Both the position numbers and the translations under genes were made by a program. Shown here in pieces: positions 45,341-53,822 of a stretch of DNA of 64,000 bases; within the stretch, counting starts at the first letter, position 1, and each line of letters opens with the position of its first letter. This stretch comes from Chthonomonadaceae bacterium (GTDB lineage: Bacteria > Armatimonadota > Fimbriimonadia > Fimbriimonadales > Fimbriimonadaceae): assembly GCA_015709495.1 (NCBI GenBank), contig CP054189.1, positions 2,356,001 through 2,420,000 on the forward strand. Direction: 5' to 3'. Under the pieces are notes generated by a model. That model saw only the letters and a list, made by a program, of their open reading frames with translations. It ran no database searches and had not been told where the DNA came from.

Positions 45341-46091
45341 GAAGGGAAGTCGCCGAGGACTTGTCCAATAGCTCCCGGATCGCAGGATGGCCCGAGCCTC
45401 GGAAGCCCTCCGTATCGCCCCAGTACGCGATCCGACCCTCCGCCAAGAAGGCCACCCGGTCGGCAGTCCGAAACACCGAGTTCACGTCGTGCGTCACGAT
45501 CAGGCTGGTCATCCCGAATTCGCGCCTGAGGGTTACCACCAACTCGTCGATAGCGTAAGTCGTGATCGGGTCCAGACCCGTCGTGGGCTCATCATAGAGC
45601 ATCAGTCGGGGGCTGAGCGCGAGCGCCCGCGCGATGCCCACCCGCTTCTTCATGCCACCGCTCAGCTCGGAGGGCAACAGCAGGTCGGAGCCTTCGAGCT
45701 TGACGGCGTTCAGCGAGCCGCTCAGAATGCCCTCGTGGTCCGACTTCGATCCTGGGAGCCAGCGATGGACCCCAAAAAGGACGTTGTCGCGCACGTTGAG
45801 CGAATCGAACAGCGCGGCTGATTGAAACACCATCCCCATGTGTTTTCGGGCTTCTTCAGGGTTCAACACCACGTCAACCCCATCGACTTCGATCACGCCA
45901 GAAGTGGGTGTGATCAGCCCGCTGATGCATTTGAGAAGGGTCGTCTTTCCTCCACCGGAACTCCCCATGATTGCGACGATCTCACCCTCGCGGACTTCCA
46001 AATCGATGTCGTTCAGAACACGTTTGGGTCCGAACGAGTGCGAGAGACCTCGAACCGAGACGAGCGGCGTCCGAGGGTCCTCTGCGGTCAT
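45330..46091 (-). CDS. ABC transporter ATP-binding protein, MlaF-like
   Basis: This 253-residue ATPase has Walker A 'IMGSSGGGKTTLLKCISGL' (residues 41-59), a Q-loop in 'GMVFQSAALFDSLNV', the signature 'LSGGMKKRVGIARALA' and Walker B 'LMLYDEPTTGLDP'. The 'SGGMKKRVGIARA' form with 'FDSLNVRDNV' is characteristic of MlaF/TtgA-type ATPases that move phospholipids between membranes. No MlaE permease or MlaD gene is adjacent, so it would have to act with partners elsewhere. Its ATG overlaps the AraC gene's stop. Confidence 0.85.
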   Translation of the reverse strand: MTAEDPRTPLVSVRGLSHSFGPKRVLNDIDLEVREGEIVAIMGSSGGGKTTLLKCISGLITPTSGVIEVDGVDVVLNPEEARKHMGMVFQSAALFDSLNVRDNVLFGVHRWLPGSKSDHEGILSGSLNAVKLEGSDLLLPSELSGGMKKRVGIARALALSPRLMLYDEPTTGLDPITTYAIDELVVTLRREFGMTSLIVTHDVNSVFRTADRVAFLAEGRIAYWGDTEGFRGSGHPAIRELLDKSSATSLPTA

Positions 46092-47335
46092 CGCTGGCCT
46101 CGGCGCTCGTCCCTCAGCGCGCTCGGAGGCGTGCCGTAGTGCCTTGCGAAAGCTCGGCTGAAGCTCGCCAGACTCGAAAACCCGAGTTCGGCGCCGATGT
46201 CCTGGACCGGGATATCGGTCTCGATCAACAGGCGCCGGGCTTGCTCGAGTCTTCGAGCCAGGAGATATTGCTGAAACGGCCTGCCCGTCGCTTGGCGGAA
46301 CAAGTAGCGAAAATGCGACGTGCTCAAGCCAACTCTGTGGGCGACTTCGTCGTCCGAGAGGTCCTTGCCGAAGTTCTGGTCGACGAAGCCGAGCGCAGCG
46401 CGAATCTGCCGGTCGGTGGGTCGGAACGGCTGGCCCATCAGGGGATCGAGGATACTGTGGACGGTCCTCTCGGTGATCTCGACGACCTCATCGAGGTCCT
46501 GCGCGCGATCCAGCCTACGGGCGGTTTCGAGTTGGACGCGGTGGAGTTCTCGGCCGCCTCCGATTTCGAGAGCGCTTGCGGCCACAACCGCGACGAAGAG
46601 GAGCGACTCGCTTCGGGCTTCGTCGAGATCGCTGGCCTTCTGAAGTCCGGCGGTCAGTTGGCTGATCGCCCGCCAGAGCGCGCCGACGTTTCTGAGCCGA
46701 ATCGAACTCCCCAAGGCCGCCAGCGAGACCCCTTCGCTCGAAGAGTGGAATGGGCAGCCCGAAGCCGGGTTACTCAGCGCTTGCGCTTCGAAAATCACGA
46801 ACGCAGCCGACGAACCGGAGTCCCGAAACACGACTTTCTCGACTTGCCGAGTCCCACCGAGATCGATTTCGAAGCTATCGACTCGCAGTGGCCGGTCTTC
46901 AAACTCGCCCTTTCCGAGAGTGTGCACCAGCACGCCATCGCCGGGGCTTCTTTCCCACGGCGCAAGATCGAACGCGTCCCGGTAATGAACGCCGCTTGCC
47001 AGCGATACGCTTAGGGGAGCGGACTTTTCGGCGTGAACTGTGATGCTCGCCCCGACCGTTCCGTGAGGCTCTATGTCAGGCGATGACCAGAGCGCGAAGC
47101 TGCCGATCAATCGAATGGCCGAGGCCGCTTTCTGGTCCTGCGAAACGCGAAACTCCTGAGTAAACGGGTGGGTGCGATGGGGATGCCTCGCCGTCGGGCC
47201 GCCGTTGCTGCACCATCCGCACAACTCCGAACGAAGGCCCGGAACATCGACGCCCCGCACGAGGGGGCCGCGAGCCGGCCTGTCCCACGTCAGGTCGACC
47301 CATGTGGCGCTTGGTTGGGCGGAGTTCCGGTTCAC
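46088..47335 (-). CDS. AraC-family regulator with N-terminal beta-rich sensor
   Basis: This 415-residue protein has a C-terminal AraC double helix-turn-helix (about 310-410: 'ALGFVDQNFGKDLSDDEVAH', 'RLEQARRLLIETDIPVQDIG', 'GFSSLASFSRAFARHYGTPP'). The N-terminal 200 residues look beta-rich ('DRPLRVDSFEIDLGGTRQVE'), unlike the usual cupin arm and more like a carbohydrate-binding or NPCBM-type module (inference). A helical middle region follows. It lies 25 bases after the peptide-binding lipoprotein gene and overlaps the ABC ATPase start, so it may regulate that transport set. Confidence 0.8.
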   Translation of the reverse strand: MNRNSAQPSATWVDLTWDRPARGPLVRGVDVPGLRSELCGWCSNGGPTARHPHRTHPFTQEFRVSQDQKAASAIRLIGSFALWSSPDIEPHGTVGASITVHAEKSAPLSVSLASGVHYRDAFDLAPWERSPGDGVLVHTLGKGEFEDRPLRVDSFEIDLGGTRQVEKVVFRDSGSSAAFVIFEAQALSNPASGCPFHSSSEGVSLAALGSSIRLRNVGALWRAISQLTAGLQKASDLDEARSESLLFVAVVAASALEIGGGRELHRVQLETARRLDRAQDLDEVVEITERTVHSILDPLMGQPFRPTDRQIRAALGFVDQNFGKDLSDDEVAHRVGLSTSHFRYLFRQATGRPFQQYLLARRLEQARRLLIETDIPVQDIGAELGFSSLASFSRAFARHYGTPPSALRDERRGQR

Positions 47336-47360
47336 GGGTTCTTACGTCGGCCTACGCTTT

Positions 47361-48968
47361 CTACTTTCTCGGCCCTAGCTGGACCGTCGTGTGGGGCAAG
47401 TGCCCAAACAACGATTCCCGCAGTCCACTGACCCGTGGGTGAATCAGTTCGACGTCCCTTTGGAAGTAGATGGGGATGAATGGGGCATCATTGACGACAA
47501 TTTCCTCTGCTTGAGCGTAGAGCCGCATCCTCTTGTCCGTGTCCATTTCCGTGTCGGCCTGCGCGCAAAGGGCGTCGTACTCCGGGTTTTGGTAGCCGAC
47601 CTTGTTCTGAGGGCCGTAGCCTGCGAGCAAGAAGCTTAAAAAGTTCTCGGGGTCGAGATAATCCGCGGCCCAGCGCATGTGGAAGAACCCGAGTTCGCTT
47701 CGTTCGTGCTTTTCGAGGTAGGCGCGCCACTCCATCGTCCGAAGCTTGACCGTGATGCCGAGGTTCTTCTGCAGTTGGCTTGCGGCAGCTTCTGCGACGA
47801 GCCGGATGTCCGGCCTCGCTTCTCGGAAGTTCATTTCGAGTTCAGGGAACCCTCGTCCGTTGGGATAACCCGCTTCCGCGAGCAACTTGCGGGCTTGGTC
47901 CGGGTCGTAGGGAAGCGCCTTGGCCTCGGGGCGATAGCCAAGAACCCCCGGCGGGACGACGGTGTTCGCCTCCTGATTGATCCCGCCCAGGTAGCTGTCG
48001 ACGATGGTCTTGCGGTCGATCGCCATCGCGAAGGCCCTACGCACCCGTCGGTCCTTGAACTGCGGATACACCAAGTGGTTCATCGCGATATACCAAATCG
48101 CGGGTCGGTCGAAGTACTTCAGGTGACTCGAAAGCTCGGGGTCCTTCTTGAGTCCCTCCACGTCTTGCCGCTCGAGCATGACCAGGTCGAGCTCGCCGCC
48201 GCGGTACTTGTTGAGCCGAGTGGCGGGGTCCTTCAGAACGGGACGCTCGATACGCTCGATCAGCGGTACGCCCCCGTGGTAGTCCTTGTTGGCCTCCAAC
48301 ACCACGATTTGGTCCGGCACGTACTGCACGGCTCGAAACGGGCCGGTGCCCACCATCTGTTCCACGGACCGGATTTCCTCTTTTGCTGGCGCCTTGTCTT
48401 TGTCGACGACGGCCATCGCAAGATAGGTGAGCTTCCCAAGGAAGTAGGGCCGGGGTTTGTCGATCGTGATGGCGAGCGTGTACTTGTCGCGAACCTGCAC
48501 GCCGGGGATTTCGTGGGTCTTACCTCGCAGCTTGTCCATGACCCCGACGATCTCTTGAAGGTAGGTTTCCGCCGTCGGAGATCCCAGCGCGGGATCGCAA
48601 GTCCGCTCGATCGTCCATTTGAAGTCATCGGCGGTCACTTCGCGGCCGGAATGGAACTTGACGCCCTGCTTGAGTTTGAAGACGTAGGTTCGGCCTCCGT
48701 CTTCGATGTCCCAGCTTTCGGCCAGGAGTGGGTGAACTCGATTGTCCGTACCCCAAGTAACCAACCCCTCATACACCTGCTGCATCATGTCCAGCGTGTC
48801 GCCGTCCTGCACGACCCCAGGATCGAGGGACGTCGGGTTAGTGACGATCGGGTAGCGGAAAGTGTTCTCTTTGCCTACGGCCTCCCGCTCCGAAAACCCG
48901 CCTTTGCCGCATCCCCATACCAGGGAGCCGGCTGCACACGCGATCACGAAATGACACAGAACCCTCAT
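47361..48968 (-). CDS. Oligopeptide-type ABC transporter substrate-binding lipoprotein
   Basis: This 535-residue protein has a lipoprotein signal peptide with a lipobox-like LVWGC at about residue 20. It is an SBP family 5 protein: 'RYPIVTNPTSLDPGVVQDGD', 'QQVYEGLVTWGTDNRVHPLL', 'DGGRTYVFKLKQGVKFHSGR' and the C-terminal 'WAADYLDPENFLSFLLAGYG'. These bind peptides or other solutes outside the cytoplasm. The ATG at 48968 is chosen because the signal peptide begins there. No permease genes are adjacent. The gene is 13 bases downstream of recO. Confidence 0.93.
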   Translation of the reverse strand: MRVLCHFVIACAAGSLVWGCGKGGFSEREAVGKENTFRYPIVTNPTSLDPGVVQDGDTLDMMQQVYEGLVTWGTDNRVHPLLAESWDIEDGGRTYVFKLKQGVKFHSGREVTADDFKWTIERTCDPALGSPTAETYLQEIVGVMDKLRGKTHEIPGVQVRDKYTLAITIDKPRPYFLGKLTYLAMAVVDKDKAPAKEEIRSVEQMVGTGPFRAVQYVPDQIVVLEANKDYHGGVPLIERIERPVLKDPATRLNKYRGGELDLVMLERQDVEGLKKDPELSSHLKYFDRPAIWYIAMNHLVYPQFKDRRVRRAFAMAIDRKTIVDSYLGGINQEANTVVPPGVLGYRPEAKALPYDPDQARKLLAEAGYPNGRGFPELEMNFREARPDIRLVAEAAASQLQKNLGITVKLRTMEWRAYLEKHERSELGFFHMRWAADYLDPENFLSFLLAGYGPQNKVGYQNPEYDALCAQADTEMDTDKRMRLYAQAEEIVVNDAPFIPIYFQRDVELIHPRVSGLRESLFGHLPHTTVQLGPRK

Positions 48969-48981
48969 GACGGCCTGTAGT

Positions 48982-49755
48982 TTACTCAGATGGCGCGTTG
49001 GAGTCTTGGGAAGCTGGCGAAGTTGACTTGAGGAACGCAAGGAGTTGGCGGTGGGCGGGCAGGTCTTGATCTGCCAGTTTACGGGCAAACGCGACGATCG
49101 CTTTCGCGCAGTCGCCAGCGTGTTTGAGGTTCGCGGGCGGGATCTCGAGTTCTGCGATCCGAGCCAGGCCGATGCAAACCTCCCGACTCGCCGCAAATCG
49201 ATCGGTGTAGCCTGAATTGTGCTCGGAACAGATGTAGCCGCCCGCCCAAGGCGAAAGGGAACACGCCGAGCCGGAAGCTTTCTTGCCGCACACGACGCAT
49301 CGGTCGAACAGCGGCGCGGTCCCCGCCACTCCGAGAAGGGCCGCTTCGGCCCAAACAAAGGCCGCCACGGGCTTGGCGTGAACCTCCACGTAGCGCAGCG
49401 CCTCCAGAAGCAACTGAAAGGAGTCTTCGGCCGGTTGTTCGTGGGGAAGAATCGCCGCAGCCAACTCCACTAAAGCGAGCGCGATCGCCAGCTTTTCATA
49501 TTCCCCCCGAAGCGCGGGGAACGATGTGATGGCTTGCGCTTGGGTTACGTAAAGGAACCGCTTTCCGGAGGCGAGTTGGAACGTCGCCAGAGTCAAGGGC
49601 TCGGTCACCCCTGCCAGCCGTGATCCCCCTTTACGCGACCCCCGCGCGTAGGCGTCCACGACGCCCCATTCCCGGGTGAGCAGGGTCAGCTTTCGGTCGG
49701 ACTCGCCCGCATCCCATCTTCTCAAGACGATCGCGTCCGCCGTACGGGGCTCCAG
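48982..49755 (-). CDS. recO: DNA repair protein RecO
   Basis: This protein of about 257 residues loads RecA at gaps and anneals single strands in the RecFOR pathway. The N-terminal OB-fold segment reads 'ADAIVLRRWDAGESDRKLTL' and 'TREWGVVDAYARGSRKGGSR'. A four-cysteine zinc site follows ('CVVCGKKASGSAC' and 'GGYICSEH'). The conserved 'ADAIV' precedes the first TTG (49725), and no ATG or GTG lies between it and the preceding in-frame stop. The CTG at 49755 is therefore the most likely start, preceded by a G-rich possible ribosome site. Its start lies just 6 bases after the stop of the last membrane-cassette gene. Confidence 0.85.
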   Translation of the reverse strand: MEPRTADAIVLRRWDAGESDRKLTLLTREWGVVDAYARGSRKGGSRLAGVTEPLTLATFQLASGKRFLYVTQAQAITSFPALRGEYEKLAIALALVELAAAILPHEQPAEDSFQLLLEALRYVEVHAKPVAAFVWAEAALLGVAGTAPLFDRCVVCGKKASGSACSLSPWAGGYICSEHNSGYTDRFAASREVCIGLARIAELEIPPANLKHAGDCAKAIVAFARKLADQDLPAHRQLLAFLKSTSPASQDSNAPSE

Positions 49756-49761
49756 GGCCGC

Positions 49762-50514
49762 CTATCCCCCTGAGAACGTCCGGGTAAGCGCTTCGAGCCA
49801 CTCGATCCAGACGAAGTACATTCGGTCGATCAGCAGCGTAAACCGCATCATAACGGTCGACCCGAAGATCGCGCCGAAGCCCACCATCAACAGCCAACGG
49901 CCACTCATCGTCATGCCCTTGAGGAACCGGTTCTTGAACTCGATGCTGAACAAGAAATAGCTGAGGACGCAAAGGGCCGTGATGATGAAGACGAAGTTGC
50001 TAATGGCCGTCGAGAGGTAGACCGTCCGGGCGACTTCAGCCGCCTGATCCGGCGGTAGGTTCGCCATCGACGGCATGAAGAGTTCGCTCGTGGTGGGTAG
50101 GACGGGTCGAGCGGTGTCGTAGATCTGAGGGCCGTACCGGTTCCACCAAATGGAGACCTGCTGCCCAGACCACAGACCGATGATGACGCCGATCGGCACG
50201 CGGCTGATCCAGTTGTGCTTCTTGCTGTAAACGAAGTAGGCCATGAAACCGAGCGGCAAGAGGAACGACCACGCCCAGTAGCCGTTGGTAAGCGTGCCTG
50301 CCTCCTCCCGGCCGACCATCTTGTCCCACCACTGCGGCTTGAGGGTCTCGACCCAAAGGGTTACCGAAGCCCAGCCTGCCGCAAGCCCGAGGAACACGTG
50401 CTCGAAGAAGCGGTACAGCTTCGTCTCGCGGTAGAGAACGCTGTAGAGGCCGATAGTGCAGATCACGCCTGCCGTCAGCTTCCAGAATTGGTACTTCTCA
50501 AGGTCGATGTTCAC
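49762..50514 (-). CDS. Membrane cassette gene 6: polytopic membrane protein, unknown
   Basis: This 250-residue protein has about six to seven hydrophobic segments (for example 'TAGVICTIGLYSVLY', 'FLLPLGFMAYFVYS', 'IGVIIGLWSGQQVSIWW' and 'FVFIITALCVLSYFLFSIEF') and no recognised catalytic motif. Conserved-looking polar segments sit at 'RETKLYRFFEHVFLGLAAGW' and 'KNRFLKGMTMSGRWLLMVGF'. It starts at GTG with GGAGGG upstream, and its start overlaps the stop of the preceding gene (50511-50514). It is the last gene of a six-gene overlapping membrane cassette. Confidence 0.6.
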   Translation of the reverse strand: MNIDLEKYQFWKLTAGVICTIGLYSVLYRETKLYRFFEHVFLGLAAGWASVTLWVETLKPQWWDKMVGREEAGTLTNGYWAWSFLLPLGFMAYFVYSKKHNWISRVPIGVIIGLWSGQQVSIWWNRYGPQIYDTARPVLPTTSELFMPSMANLPPDQAAEVARTVYLSTAISNFVFIITALCVLSYFLFSIEFKNRFLKGMTMSGRWLLMVGFGAIFGSTVMMRFTLLIDRMYFVWIEWLEALTRTFSGG

Positions 50515-51473
50515 GACTGAACCCTCCGCTTTCGGCTCACGTACATGCCGACATTGCCCAAGACGATTGCGAGAATCATGAGGCCGAGCGCGTTATGCAG
50601 CGGGAAGTAATAGCGCGACCCGTTGCCGATGTTCTTCATCCCTTTGAAGCCCTCGATCTTGGGATATCCGCTGGCGAGCACTGCGCCATCTCCCCCGTTC
50701 GGGTCCATGCCACGCTCCATGAGTTGTTCGATTTCGGCGACGCCGGTCAGCCCGATGGCCAATCCTGAGATTTGCCCCGTCTGGTGGTAGACCAGCGTTT
50801 CGGGTCCCATGACTCCCGTAACCATTGCGCAGAGCTTGGTGCGCCTCGCAAGCCGCTCGACGAGAATGTCGATCGTCTTAGAGGCCGTCACGACGATCAT
50901 GGCGGGGAAGTCCTCGATTCTGCGGATGTCCTTGAGGACGGGCGTTTCCATGACGGCGACTCTGCCGCTTTCCCCTTGATCGTAGCGGCCGGAAAAGAGC
51001 TCGGCGACGTTGGAAGCCAGCCCCTGGCCAGTGCCTTCGGCGTTCGGGAAGAATCCCAAGTTGACCCAGTCGACGCCCCGTACGTAGGGCCTTTCGCTGT
51101 CCGCCACGCGCTCACGGTTCACGTCGTCGATCGCCTTTCTCGCGACCTCAGGCGCCTGAGGGTCGGCAGAAGTCATCACGGCGAACTTGATATTCCGGCG
51201 CATGAGAATCCGCATCAGAGCTTGAAACTCCCACGCGCTCTCGCCTCGTGTGCTGTTCGTCCAGTCCGATTGGATCAAGATCGTCGATCCTTCGGGGATC
51301 GTCATCAGGATCGAAAAGAGGTCCTTCGTGCTCTTCTGGGGGACGACCGGAACCTGAACGGGCACGAACAGGGTGATGGAGATGATCACGATCAGCAGGC
51401 CGTACAGAACCTGCCGAGGCACGTTCATCATCACTTCCGACCAGTGCTTGCGAGTGGGTTCGTTTTGTGCCAT
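50511..51473 (-). CDS. Membrane cassette gene 5: protein with two anchors and a Rossmann-like middle domain, unknown
   Basis: This 320-residue protein has one membrane helix at residues 20-42 and another near 300, enclosing a soluble alpha/beta domain of about 240 residues. That domain has strands such as 'GSTILIQSDWTNSTRGESAW', 'MRRNIKFAVMTSADPQAPEV', 'RGVDWVNLGFFPNAEGTGQG' and 'FPAMIVVTASKTIDILVERL'. The alternating strand/helix pattern looks Rossmann-like, but no nucleotide-binding motif is identified. It begins at an ATG sharing one base with the upstream stop (TGATG). Confidence 0.6.
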   Translation of the reverse strand: MAQNEPTRKHWSEVMMNVPRQVLYGLLIVIISITLFVPVQVPVVPQKSTKDLFSILMTIPEGSTILIQSDWTNSTRGESAWEFQALMRILMRRNIKFAVMTSADPQAPEVARKAIDDVNRERVADSERPYVRGVDWVNLGFFPNAEGTGQGLASNVAELFSGRYDQGESGRVAVMETPVLKDIRRIEDFPAMIVVTASKTIDILVERLARRTKLCAMVTGVMGPETLVYHQTGQISGLAIGLTGVAEIEQLMERGMDPNGGDGAVLASGYPKIEGFKGMKNIGNGSRYYFPLHNALGLMILAIVLGNVGMYVSRKRRVQS

Positions 51474-52378
51474 CAGTTACTCATCCCCGTTCTTTCCAGG
51501 CTGAGCCAAAGCCGGAGGCCCATTGCAAGAGCCCCCAGGCCGATGCCGAAGTCGATCGCCCTCAGACCCGGCCTTTCGACGTTGTTTCTGAGCCATCCGG
51601 CGACTTCCGAGAGCTTGAAGTTGTTGAGGAAAGCGTCTGGGTTCTGCCCGGTCATGGCGTCGATCCTGCCGTCCCAAAGGAACACCGCTCCTCCCATCAG
51701 GCTGAGCATGATGATCACCGCGGAAGCCAGAAGGATGGTCGCCTCGATGGAGCGCACCCGGAACGCTCGATAGGCCGCGCTCAGGATGAAGAACGCGATC
51801 AACGAGAACATGACGGCCTCCATTTGCTGGAGCAAACCGTCGAACATATAGTCTTGCAGGACCTTGGCGGTGGTGTTGAGGTCACCGGTTACGGCGTCCG
51901 GCCGAGTGCTTTCGACGAACTTCCAATAGCCGACTCCAGTCATCGAAAGCATCGAAAGCAACAGGAAACCGCTAAAGACCCAGTCTTTCTGTCGCTTGAT
52001 GAACTTGCGGATGTGGATGCGAGCCAGCGAATACACGCCCAGGCCCAGGATGAACGCGGTCAGGATGTTGGAGAATCCGCCCACGACGACAACCGCATCG
52101 CTGAGGAAGAAGGACACCCCATCGAGCAACCCTGAAGGCACATCGTTATCGGATCGGGCAACCGGTTGCGGGAACACGTAAACGAGAACCCAAAAAGCGC
52201 CCGCGACGAACGTAAAGATCGCCACGATCGGACGTCTCGCCCGCGTCGGCGCCTTCATGAACCCGAAGATGAGCGCAAATCCCAGAAGGGTAGCGATGAC
52301 GATTTTCACCCAGAGGGAGTTCGAACCGTGCTCGTCGCTCCAGAGGGGAGAGGCTTGTGCCAGAGCGGTCCAGTTCAT
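51473..52378 (-). CDS. Membrane cassette gene 4: polytopic membrane protein, unknown
   Basis: This 301-residue protein has about seven to eight membrane segments ('LWVKIVIATLLGFALIFGFM', 'PIVAIFTFVAGAFWVLVYVF', 'SFFLSDAVVVVGGFSNILTA', 'WVFSGFLLLSMLSMTGVGYW', 'AVMFSLIAFFILSAAYRAFR', 'ATILLASAVIIMLSLMGGAV'). No known family motif was recognised. Its ATG has AAGGAGG upstream and overlaps the stop of cassette gene 3 by 4 bases. Confidence 0.6.
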   Translation of the reverse strand: MNWTALAQASPLWSDEHGSNSLWVKIVIATLLGFALIFGFMKAPTRARRPIVAIFTFVAGAFWVLVYVFPQPVARSDNDVPSGLLDGVSFFLSDAVVVVGGFSNILTAFILGLGVYSLARIHIRKFIKRQKDWVFSGFLLLSMLSMTGVGYWKFVESTRPDAVTGDLNTTAKVLQDYMFDGLLQQMEAVMFSLIAFFILSAAYRAFRVRSIEATILLASAVIIMLSLMGGAVFLWDGRIDAMTGQNPDAFLNNFKLSEVAGWLRNNVERPGLRAIDFGIGLGALAMGLRLWLSLERTGMSN

Positions 52379-53523
52379 TCGGTTCCTCCTTCCACGATCT
52401 CTTTAGCCGGCTGTTTGAGCCTCGAACGGAACTCCCGTATCACTCGAACGCTTCCCGACTCCGAGATCACGACCAGGTCTTCCACGTTGCGTTCAAGCTC
52501 GTCTTCATAAAGCGTGTAGGTATGCCACTGACCCTTGTCTTCGCCGATCACTTCTTCCGATCCAGGGGTCGGCGCCTGGTCGGTGGCAAGCTCGCCCATG
52601 CGCTGCGCCAGGTAGGCTTGGAACGACTCGTACTCCCGACTGACCACGCTTCCCTTGACCGGTGCGATCGGGTTGAAAAGCCGATACAGCGAGGTCTCGC
52701 TCTTGAGCCTCTTGTGGGGCTCGGCTTGAATCTGGGTGCCGTCCGGCGCCAGGGCGAATTCCACCGTCTGGGCCATCTGAATCGAGTTGAGCGGGAATCC
52801 GATGAGGACGAACGCACCGATCAGCATCTTGCACCAGTCTTGACCCACGAGGCTGCCGACGAGCACCGGAGCGCGGCTGAGATAGGCGCTCGCAGCATAG
52901 AACTCGTCACCGATCAGAACATAGTCGCAAGCCGCGATGAAGAACGGGGTTTGAGTCTTCTCCGTAGAGGCGGCGACCTGAATCGCGCCGATGGCGTTCG
53001 CGGTTTCGGCGAAGATCATCGACTCCGCGAAGAACTCGCCGAGGAAGAAGGCCGCCGAAGTTCGCTCGCGGTGGATGATGCCCGAAACCGCGGCGGCGAA
53101 CGCAAATTGCCGGTCGATCAAGAACATGACCGAGTCGGGGTCGTACTTTTCGGGAATCCCCTCCTGCTGGTAAACGTCGCGGATCATCTCCTGCGCCACG
53201 GTGTAAACGGCGGGGTTGTAGCAGCAGAGCCGGATGGGGTTGGCGAACCTCGCGGCGATCCGGGTGACGTGAGTGAAGATCGTCAGCGCTTGAACGGAGA
53301 TCGCGTTGAGGTCGCCGAGTCCGGGCACCATCAGGACGGGAGTTCCCATTTCGGTGGCGCGGCCGACCGCTTCGTCGATCGCGTTCAGGCCGGGAATTCG
53401 CCGGATGAACAGCTCCCCCTTCTTGCCGTGAGCTCGTTTGATGTTGAGAAGCACGAACGCGACCATGATGAGGGTCACGACGACTCCAAACCAACGGGTG
53501 TCGAGGTATTGCTCGCCTAACAC
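52375..53523 (-). CDS. Membrane cassette gene 3: DUF6754-like membrane-anchored protein
   Basis: This 382-residue protein has one N-terminal membrane helix (residues 10-29) and then a soluble domain with 'FIRRIPGLNAIDEAVGRATE', 'PVLMVPGLGDLNAISVQALT', 'TSAAFFLGEFFAESMIFAET' and 'FIAACDYVLIGDEFYAASAY'. This pattern resembles proteins annotated as DUF6754; the name is from memory and needs a profile search. A possible second hydrophobic stretch lies near residue 235 ('MLIGAFVLIGFPLNSIQMAQ'). GTG start with AAGGAGG. It overlaps cassette gene 2 by 7 bases. It is the most conserved-looking member of the cassette, but its function is unknown. Confidence 0.65.
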   Translation of the reverse strand: MLGEQYLDTRWFGVVVTLIMVAFVLLNIKRAHGKKGELFIRRIPGLNAIDEAVGRATEMGTPVLMVPGLGDLNAISVQALTIFTHVTRIAARFANPIRLCCYNPAVYTVAQEMIRDVYQQEGIPEKYDPDSVMFLIDRQFAFAAAVSGIIHRERTSAAFFLGEFFAESMIFAETANAIGAIQVAASTEKTQTPFFIAACDYVLIGDEFYAASAYLSRAPVLVGSLVGQDWCKMLIGAFVLIGFPLNSIQMAQTVEFALAPDGTQIQAEPHKRLKSETSLYRLFNPIAPVKGSVVSREYESFQAYLAQRMGELATDQAPTPGSEEVIGEDKGQWHTYTLYEDELERNVEDLVVISESGSVRVIREFRSRLKQPAKEIVEGGTE

Positions 53524-53822
53524 GCTTCCTCCTTCGTTCGCTTTGCGCTCGATTCTATCTCACAGATCAGCGCCTCCACGTTCTCTTTCTTCTGCAGCAG
53601 CATGGTGTATTCGTTGATCCTGTCAAAACCTAAGAATGGGACGAGGAAGGGCGCGAAAACGATTGCCGCGTTCACCCCAACGTTGCACAGCGGTTTGTGC
53701 ATCTCGAGGAAAAGCACGGCGGGCGTCTCAAGCCCCCTCTTGATCACCTGATTCGCCGCCTTGCGAATCAATTCCTTCCGTTTCTCCTCCGATAGCTCGT
53801 TCTCCCAGAACTCCAATTTCAC
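53517..53822 (-). CDS. Membrane cassette gene 2: small protein, unknown
   Basis: This 101-residue protein has a charged helical N-terminus ('NELSEEKRKELIRKAANQVI'), then 'RGLETPAVLFLEMHKPLCNV', and a hydrophobic segment ('VNAAIVFAPFLVPFLGFDRI'). The C-terminal helix is acidic and ends near the stop. It is too small for a full transporter and may be an accessory subunit. Translation starts at a GTG next to a GGAGAG. Its first 95 bases overlap the tail of cassette gene 1 in another frame. Confidence 0.6.
   Translation of the reverse strand: MKLEFWENELSEEKRKELIRKAANQVIKRGLETPAVLFLEMHKPLCNVGVNAAIVFAPFLVPFLGFDRINEYTMLLQKKENVEALICEIESSAKRTKEEAC

Noticed and set aside
47679-53520. Plus-strand open frames of 433 and 387 codons opposite the binding protein and cassette gene 3
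   Set aside because: Composition is typical of shadow frames and no motif is present; the minus-strand genes have ribosome sites and overlap structure.
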